From: Chloroflexota bacterium
GTDB lineage: Bacteria > Chloroflexota > Limnocylindria > Limnocylindrales > CSP1-4
DNA: 32,067 nt
Direction of reading: 5' to 3'
Assembly (NCBI GenBank): GCA_025935655.1
Contig: JAICUV010000004.1
Location: forward strand, 1 to 32,067
Within the stretch, counting starts at the first letter, position 1. The number at the start of each line of letters is the position of its first letter. The notes below the pieces were generated by a model that did not search any database, was not told the origin of the DNA, and worked only from the letters and a program-made list of their open reading frames with translations. Below are positions 26,351 to 32,067 of this stretch, in pieces. The position numbers were made by a program, and so were the translations under genes.

Positions 26351-26381
26351 TCGAGGGTCCCTCACCGCACGCTCGGAGCCG

Positions 26382-29300
26382 ATGGAACGCCTCCTGCTGC
26401 TCGACGGCAACGGGCTCATCTACCGCGGGTACTTCGCCCTCATCGAGCAGCCCCTCACCACCTCGAAGGGCGAGCTCGTGACCGCCGTGTTCGGCTTCAC
26501 GAACATCGTGCTGCGCGCGATCCAGGACGCGAAGCCGGACCGGATCGCGGTCGCGTTCGACCTCGGCAAGCCCACGTTCCGCCACGAGCGCTACGCCGAG
26601 TACAAGGGCACCCGGACGCGGATGCCGGACGACATGCGGGAGCAGATCCCGAAGGTCCGCGAGGTCGTCAAGGCGCTCGGCATCCCGGTCTACGAGCGCG
26701 AGGGGTTCGAGGCGGACGACGCCATCGCGACCCTCGTGGGGCAGGCCGAGGCGGCGGGCCTGGAGACGGTGATCCTGACCGGCGACCTGGACATGCTCCA
26801 GCTCGTGTCCCCCAACACGAAGCTCATGGTCTCGCTCCGGGGCGGGATCGCGAACACCGTGACCTACGACCTCGCGAAGATCGAGGAGCGGTGGGGCCTG
26901 CGGCCCGACCAGATGCTCGACTACAAGGCGCTCAAGGGCGACTCGACCGACAACATTCCGGGCATTCCCGGCGTCGGGGAGAAGACCGCCTCCAAGCTGG
27001 TCCAGACGTGGGGAACGCTCGACGCGCTGTACGAGCACGTGGACGAGGTGGTCCCCGAGAAGCTGCGTGGCCCGCTCGTGGAGTACCGCGACCAGGTCAT
27101 GGAGTCGCGCGAGCTGATGCGGCTGGTGCGCGCCGGGGACATCGAGCTGGACCTGGAGCGCGGCCGGGTGGGGGAGTACGACCGCGAGGCGGTCGTGCGC
27201 CTGTTCCGGGAGTACGAGTTCCGGACGCTCATCGACCGGCTGCCGCCGCTGGTAGGGGAGCGGCCCGAGGAGGCCGTCGCCGCGATGCGCGAGCTGCGCG
27301 AGGCCGGATTCCCGGCGGCCCAGGGCGTGGGTCGCGGCGCGGGGCAGGGCCCGGGCGGCCCGAACGCGGGTGGCGCAGGCCGAGCCGGCTACCGCGGGCC
27401 CACGTTCGGCTCGGCCGGCGAGCTCCAGCTCACGCTGGACTTCGACCAGATCGGCGGCGGCAGCGCCGCGGCGGGCCCCGCCGCGGCGGGCCCCGCCGCG
27501 GACGGGACGACGGCGGGGGTCGGCGCCGGCGACGGGACCGCGTCCGCCGAGACGCGCGCGGAGTACGTCGCGATCGCCGCGGGCGACCTCCCGGCCGCGC
27601 TCGCGGCCGCGATCAACGACCCGTCACGGATCGAGGTCGTGGACGCGGGCGGCGTGGCGGCGCTGGAACCCTGGCTCCGGGCGCAGCCGGCGGTGGGCGT
27701 GGGACTCGTCGTCGACGACCCGCGGCCGCTCGCCGGGACCCCGCTCGCTCTCGCCGTGGCAGGCATGGACGGGCGCGCGGTCGCCGCGGACGGACCCGAT
27801 GCGTCGATCGCGCTGCGCCATCTCCTCGAGTCCGTCGACGCTCGCCTCGTTGGGCACGAGGTCAAGCCGATCCTCACCGCGCGGTTCGCGGAGGACGCCG
27901 GCGCGACGCCGCTCGTCGTCGCCTTCGACACGCAGATCGCCGCCTACCTCGTGAACGCCGCCCTGCGTGCGCAGAAGATCGCGGACGTCGTCGCGGAGCG
28001 CCTGGACCTCGTCCTCCCGCCCACGGCGGCGGGCTTCCCGCCGACGGCCGTCGCCGGGCTGGACGCGCTGTCCGCGCTCGCGGTCCGGCCGTCGCTCGAG
28101 ACGGCGCTCAAGGCGGACGGGGTGGAGCGGATCTTCGCCGAGATGGAGCTCCCCCTCATCCCGATCCTCGCCAGGATGGAGGCGGCGGGCGTGGCGCTCG
28201 ACCGGGATGCGCTGCGGATGCTCGAGGTGGAGTTCGCGGCCGAGATCACCCGCCTGGAGCGCGAGATCTACGACGCGGTGGGCCACGAGTTCACGATCGG
28301 GAGTCCCAAGCAGCTGGGCGAGATCCTGTTCGTCGAGATCGGCCTGCCGAAGGGCCGCAAGACGAAGACCGGCTACTCCACCGACGCGAGCGTGCTGGAG
28401 GAGCTGCGGGGCGTGCACCCGGTGATCCAGCCGATCCTCGACTGGCGGATCTTCACCAAGCTCCGCTCGACCTACGTGGAGGCGCTGCCGAACCTCATCG
28501 GCCCGGACGGGCGGCTCCACACGCTGTTCAACCAGGCCGTGGCCGCCACGGGCCGGCTCTCGAGCTCTGACCCGAACCTGCAGAACATCCCGATCCGGAC
28601 GCCGCTGGGGCGGCGGATCCGGCATGCGTTCGTGGCGGGGTCCCCGGATACGACGCTGGTGGCGGCGGACTACAGCCAGATCGAGCTCCGGATCCTCGCC
28701 CACGTGAGCGGCGACGAGCACCTCCGCGACGCCTTCGAGCGCGACGCCGACATCCACCGCGAGACGGCCGCCCGCGTGCTGCGCAAGGCGCCCGAGGACG
28801 TCACCAGCGACGAGCGGTCGATGGCCAAGATGGTCAACTTCGGGCTCGCCTACGGGATGAGCGACTTCGGGCTGGCGAGCCGGGCGAACATCAGCCGCCA
28901 GGACGCCCAGGAGTTCGTCAACAGCTACTTCGCGGCGTACGGCGGGATCAGCCGCTACATGCTCCACATCCGCGAGACGGCGGGGGAGACCGGGTACGTC
29001 TCGACCCTCCTGGGCCGCAAGCGCCAGATCCCCGAGCTCGCGTCCGCCAACCGGGCCCTCAAGGCCGCGGGCGAGCGGATGGCGATCAACATGCCGATCC
29101 AGGGGACGGCCGCGGACATCGTGAAGATCGCGATGATCCGGCTCGACAAGGCGCTCCGCGCGGGCGGGTTCCGCGCCCAGCTGATCCTGTCCGTCCACGA
29201 CGAGCTCCTGCTCGAGGCGCCGCGCGACGAGGTGGACAGGCTGGTGCCGGTGCTCCGCGAGGCGATGGAGGGGGCGCTGCCGCTGGCGGTGCCGCTCACC

Positions 29301-29399
29301 GTCGAGGCCAAGACGGGCGACTCGTGGGAGGGGATGACCCCGGTGTCGCGCCGCGACGCCGTGCTGGCCGAGGTCGGCGAGGCGCCCGCGGACCTCTAG
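26382..29399 (+). CDS. polA: DNA polymerase I
   Basis: 5' nuclease domain (LLLDGNGLIYRGYFAL, EGFEADDAIATLV, GDSTDNIPGIPGVGEKTA); polymerase motifs VAADYSQIELRILAH, SMAKMVNFGLAYGMSDFGLA, LSVHDELLLEAP. Confidence 0.97.
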   Translation: MERLLLLDGNGLIYRGYFALIEQPLTTSKGELVTAVFGFTNIVLRAIQDAKPDRIAVAFDLGKPTFRHERYAEYKGTRTRMPDDMREQIPKVREVVKALGIPVYEREGFEADDAIATLVGQAEAAGLETVILTGDLDMLQLVSPNTKLMVSLRGGIANTVTYDLAKIEERWGLRPDQMLDYKALKGDSTDNIPGIPGVGEKTASKLVQTWGTLDALYEHVDEVVPEKLRGPLVEYRDQVMESRELMRLVRAGDIELDLERGRVGEYDREAVVRLFREYEFRTLIDRLPPLVGERPEEAVAAMRELREAGFPAAQGVGRGAGQGPGGPNAGGAGRAGYRGPTFGSAGELQLTLDFDQIGGGSAAAGPAAAGPAADGTTAGVGAGDGTASAETRAEYVAIAAGDLPAALAAAINDPSRIEVVDAGGVAALEPWLRAQPAVGVGLVVDDPRPLAGTPLALAVAGMDGRAVAADGPDASIALRHLLESVDARLVGHEVKPILTARFAEDAGATPLVVAFDTQIAAYLVNAALRAQKIADVVAERLDLVLPPTAAGFPPTAVAGLDALSALAVRPSLETALKADGVERIFAEMELPLIPILARMEAAGVALDRDALRMLEVEFAAEITRLEREIYDAVGHEFTIGSPKQLGEILFVEIGLPKGRKTKTGYSTDASVLEELRGVHPVIQPILDWRIFTKLRSTYVEALPNLIGPDGRLHTLFNQAVAATGRLSSSDPNLQNIPIRTPLGRRIRHAFVAGSPDTTLVAADYSQIELRILAHVSGDEHLRDAFERDADIHRETAARVLRKAPEDVTSDERSMAKMVNFGLAYGMSDFGLASRANISRQDAQEFVNSYFAAYGGISRYMLHIRETAGETGYVSTLLGRKRQIPELASANRALKAAGERMAINMPIQGTAADIVKIAMIRLDKALRAGGFRAQLILSVHDELLLEAPRDEVDRLVPVLREAMEGALPLAVPLTVEAKTGDSWEGMTPVSRRDAVLAEVGEAPADL

Positions 29400-29504
29400 G
29401 CCGGGGCCGCGGTTGTTCGGGCCGTCCGCCGGTGCGGCCGCGCGCCTGCGCCGGCACTCCTCGCCCCTGCGCGCCCGCGCCGGCGATCCTCGCCGCGCGT
29501 CCGA

Positions 29505-29630
29505 TGCGCAGTCGGATGAAGCCACGCGCGTCCTGCCATCCGCATGCGCGGAACGCGCGCGGGCCGGGGCGCTCATCCGCGAGATGCCACCGGGGCGCAC
29601 GCAACGAGCGCACCTTCATCCGAATGCGCA
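29505..29630. repeat. Dispersed inverted repeat in the polA-MFS intergenic region
   Basis: TGCGCAGTCGGATGAA (29505..29520) and TTCATCCGAATGCGCA (29615..29630): 16-bp arms with one mismatch; a related CATCCGCATGCGC lies at 29537..29549. Confidence 0.6.
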
Positions 29631-29745
29631 CGACGGTGGCACGGACGCGCGGCCGACGCCTGGCTCACGGGCGCGCGAGCGCGGGCGCCCGGCGGTCCGG
29701 ACCACGCGCCTCCGCGTGACGGGCCGGTCCTCGGTCCCGGCGCGG

Positions 29746-30975
29746 CTACCCCCCGGCCGGTACCCGGTTCGCGCGCCGGCCCAGCGGGCCCCCGGTGAGC
29801 GGCCCCGCGGCGAGGGCGATGACCACGGCCGCGGCGAGCGGGATGACGAACGCGGCGCCGAGCCCGAAGGCATCCGCAGCGAGCCCGACGGCGGCCGGGG
29901 CGAACACCAGGCCGAACCGGACCATCCACGCGGCGAGCGCCACCCCGTGCCCGGCCGGGATCCCCGGCCGCGATCCGGCCACGCCGACCATCACCGGGAA
30001 CATCGGGGAGGTGCCGAGGCCCACGGCCGCGAACCCGCCGAACGCGAGGAGCGGCTGGGCAAGCGGGCCGGACGCGATGACCGCGAGCACGCCCGCGCCC
30101 CCGATGAGCGCGCCGATGCGCACGATCCTGCGCTCGCCCCAGCGGTCCACCCAGCGGTCGTTGGTGAGCCGGCCGAGGACCATCGCGGCCATGTACACCA
30201 CGTAGGCGAGCGCGGCCAGGCCCTGCGGCTGGAGCAGCACCTCCGCGAGGTAGACGGCGCTCCACGTGGCCGCCGAGCCCTGGAGGATCACGCACAGGAT
30301 TCCGAGCATCGCGATCGGGGCAAGGATCCGCAGCAGCCGCGGCGCATGCCGGAGCGTGACCGGCTCGAGCGCGGCCTCGTGCGCGGGATGGACGTCCGCG
30401 ATGGCCGCCGGCAGCATCGCGCGCGCCGTGGCGAGGATCGCGAACGCCATCGCGAGCCCCGCGAGCCCGAGATGGACCGAGACCGGAACAGCGAGCCCGG
30501 CCGCGACCGCGCCGATCGCGCCGGCGACCATCGAGCCCACGCTCCACATCCCGTGAAAGCCCTGGAGGATCGAGCGGCCGTAGCGTCGCTGGACCCCGAT
30601 GCCGTGCGAGTTCATGGCGGCGTCCATCGTGGCGTCGAACGCGCCCATCACGAGGAACGCCGCGGCCAGCACCGCCCACGAACCCGCGAACCCGACGCCC
30701 AGGAGCAGCCCCGCCGTCACCGTGCCTGCGACCGTCGCGACGCGCCCGCTCCCGAAGCGCGCGATGAGCGCGCCCGCGAACACGCCCATCAGGAGCCCGC
30801 CGATCGGCGCCGCGGCGACCGCGAGGCCAAGCTCCGAGTTCGAGAGACCGAGCGAGTCCTTGATCGCCGGGAGCCGCGGCAGGACGGACGCGGAGATCGC
30901 GCCGTTCGCGAAGAACAGCACGCTGACGGCCATCCGGGCTGCGCGGGCGCGCGCGGGCGAGAGCTCGACGGTCAT
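29746..30975 (-). CDS. MFS transporter
   Basis: MTVELSPARARAARMAVSVLFFANGAISASVLPRLPAIKDSLGLSNSELGLAVAAAPIGGLLMGVFAGALIARFGSGRV...; about 12 hydrophobic segments. Confidence 0.9.
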   Translation of the reverse strand: MTVELSPARARAARMAVSVLFFANGAISASVLPRLPAIKDSLGLSNSELGLAVAAAPIGGLLMGVFAGALIARFGSGRVATVAGTVTAGLLLGVGFAGSWAVLAAAFLVMGAFDATMDAAMNSHGIGVQRRYGRSILQGFHGMWSVGSMVAGAIGAVAAGLAVPVSVHLGLAGLAMAFAILATARAMLPAAIADVHPAHEAALEPVTLRHAPRLLRILAPIAMLGILCVILQGSAATWSAVYLAEVLLQPQGLAALAYVVYMAAMVLGRLTNDRWVDRWGERRIVRIGALIGGAGVLAVIASGPLAQPLLAFGGFAAVGLGTSPMFPVMVGVAGSRPGIPAGHGVALAAWMVRFGLVFAPAAVGLAADAFGLGAAFVIPLAAAVVIALAAGPLTGGPLGRRANRVPAGG

Positions 30976-31063
30976 GGGCGATCCATGGTGCCCGATGCGG
31001 ACCCGCCGTGGGGCTCGCCGATGCGGTCGCGTCCGGCGGGCACCTGTCCTATCGTCACGGGCG

Positions 31064-32067
31064 ATGCCTGAGCTCCCCGAGGTCGAGACCGTCGCGCGCG
31101 ACCTCCGTCGCCACCTGCTGCCCGAGGGCGGCGGCCCCGGCCCGGAGATCACCGGCGCGCGCGTCTCGTGGACGCGGACGCTGCGGGACGAGGACCCGGC
31201 CGCGTTCGTCGAGGGCGTCACCGGCCGGCGCATCGAGGCCATCGGCCGACGCGGCAAGCAGATCATCGTGGACCTGACCGGCGGGGCGTTCCTCACCATC
31301 CATCTCAAGATGACGGGCCAGGTGTTCGTCGTGCCCGCCGCCGTCCCCGTCGACCCCTATGAGCGGCTGGCAATGGCGCTGGACGACGGCCGGGAGATCC
31401 GCTTCCGGGACGTCCGCAAGTTCGGGCGGGTCGGGCTGTACCTCGCGGACGACGACCCCTTCGACGGCATCGGTCCCGAGCCCCTGGACCCGGGGTTCAC
31501 GCTCAAGGTGTTCCGGAGCCGGATTCGGGGCCGACGGGCGCGGCTCAAGCCGCTGCTCGTGGACCAGGCGTTCGTGGCCGGCGTGGGCAACATCTACGCG
31601 GACGAGGCGCTGTGGCGCTCGAGGCTCCACCCGCTGCGCTCGGCGCGGTCGCTCCGTCCCTCGGACGAGCGGGCGCTGTGGCGCAGCATCGTCGAGATCC
31701 TGGCGGAGGCCGTCGAGCGGCGCGGCAGCTCGATCGACGACTACACGGCCCCGGACGGCGACGGCGCGATGCAGGAGCGGCTCGACGTCTACCAGCGGAC
31801 GGGCGAGGCCTGCCACCGGTGCGGGCGCCCCATCCGGCGGATCGTCATCGGCATCCGCGCGACCCACTTCTGCTCGTGGTGCCAGCGCCTGCCCGCGGCC
31901 GAGCGCCCGGCTGCCGCGACCCTCCTCGCCACGATGACGCCGCACCGCGGAGCCACGACGACGGGTCGGCGCGGCCGGCGATGGGTGGAGCTCGACGGCG
32001 AGGGGTCGCTTGGCCGGACCCCGGACGAGGCGGCCGAGGCGCGGGCCCGCACCGCGCGCACGAAGGC
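31064..32067 (+). CDS. mutM: Formamidopyrimidine-DNA glycosylase (3' partial)
   Basis: MPELPEVETVARDLRRHL, FRDVRKFGRVGLY, LLVDQAFVAGVGNIYADEALWRSRLHPLR, zinc finger CHRCGRPIRRIVIGIRATHFCSWCQ; no stop before the window end. Confidence 0.95.
   Translation, partial: MPELPEVETVARDLRRHLLPEGGGPGPEITGARVSWTRTLRDEDPAAFVEGVTGRRIEAIGRRGKQIIVDLTGGAFLTIHLKMTGQVFVVPAAVPVDPYERLAMALDDGREIRFRDVRKFGRVGLYLADDDPFDGIGPEPLDPGFTLKVFRSRIRGRRARLKPLLVDQAFVAGVGNIYADEALWRSRLHPLRSARSLRPSDERALWRSIVEILAEAVERRGSSIDDYTAPDGDGAMQERLDVYQRTGEACHRCGRPIRRIVIGIRATHFCSWCQRLPAAERPAAATLLATMTPHRGATTTGRRGRRWVELDGEGSLGRTPDEAAEARARTARTK

Noticed and set aside
29448-29494. Direct repeats considered as a CRISPR-like array
   Set aside because: Only two imperfect 18-bp copies with an 11-nt spacer and no cas genes nearby.
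27624-29600. 658-aa minus-strand ORF opposite polA
   Set aside because: Antisense shadow with biased composition; polA on the plus strand is unambiguous.
29413-31071. 552-aa plus-strand ORF across the polA-MFS gap and the MFS gene
   Set aside because: Composition is Arg/Glu/His/Pro-rich shadow coding, and the opposite-strand MFS transporter is well supported.

Overview
High-GC bacterial chromosomal window, with a Chloroflexota- or Actinobacteria-like feel (taxon not established). I find about 30 coding regions, one tRNA, and no CRISPR array, rRNA or transposase. From left to right: the 3' end of a short membrane-anchored ORF; a PfkB-family kinase with an unassigned 250-aa partner; a PLP trans-sulfuration enzyme; a uridine phosphorylase-like protein; a CoA-binding protein; a six-gene nucleoside-uptake operon (BMP lipoprotein, ATPase, two permeases, nucleoside hydrolase, SGNH hydrolase); a response regulator/histidine kinase/GerMN-Gmad2 lipoprotein operon resembling actinobacterial MtrAB-LpqB; a small zincin-like metallopeptidase; dnaE; a membrane protein; a TerB-like protein divergent from a small acidic ORF; a truncated-looking orphan domain beside tRNA-Leu(CAA); an ECF sigma/anti-sigma pair; a second response regulator/kinase pair with a Trp/Gly/His-rich small membrane protein; a DUF4180-like protein; polA; an MFS transporter; and mutM with an unusual C-terminal extension running off the window. 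The observations most worth checking are the MtrAB-LpqB-like three-gene operon, the unassigned protein beside the PfkB kinase, the TerB/small-acidic-protein divergent locus with palindromes, a recurring TANNNT box 7-9 nt upstream of start codons (possible leaderless mRNAs), and perfect hairpins inside operons. I found no convincing wholly new multi-gene system. All family calls come from reading motifs by eye; no database search was run.
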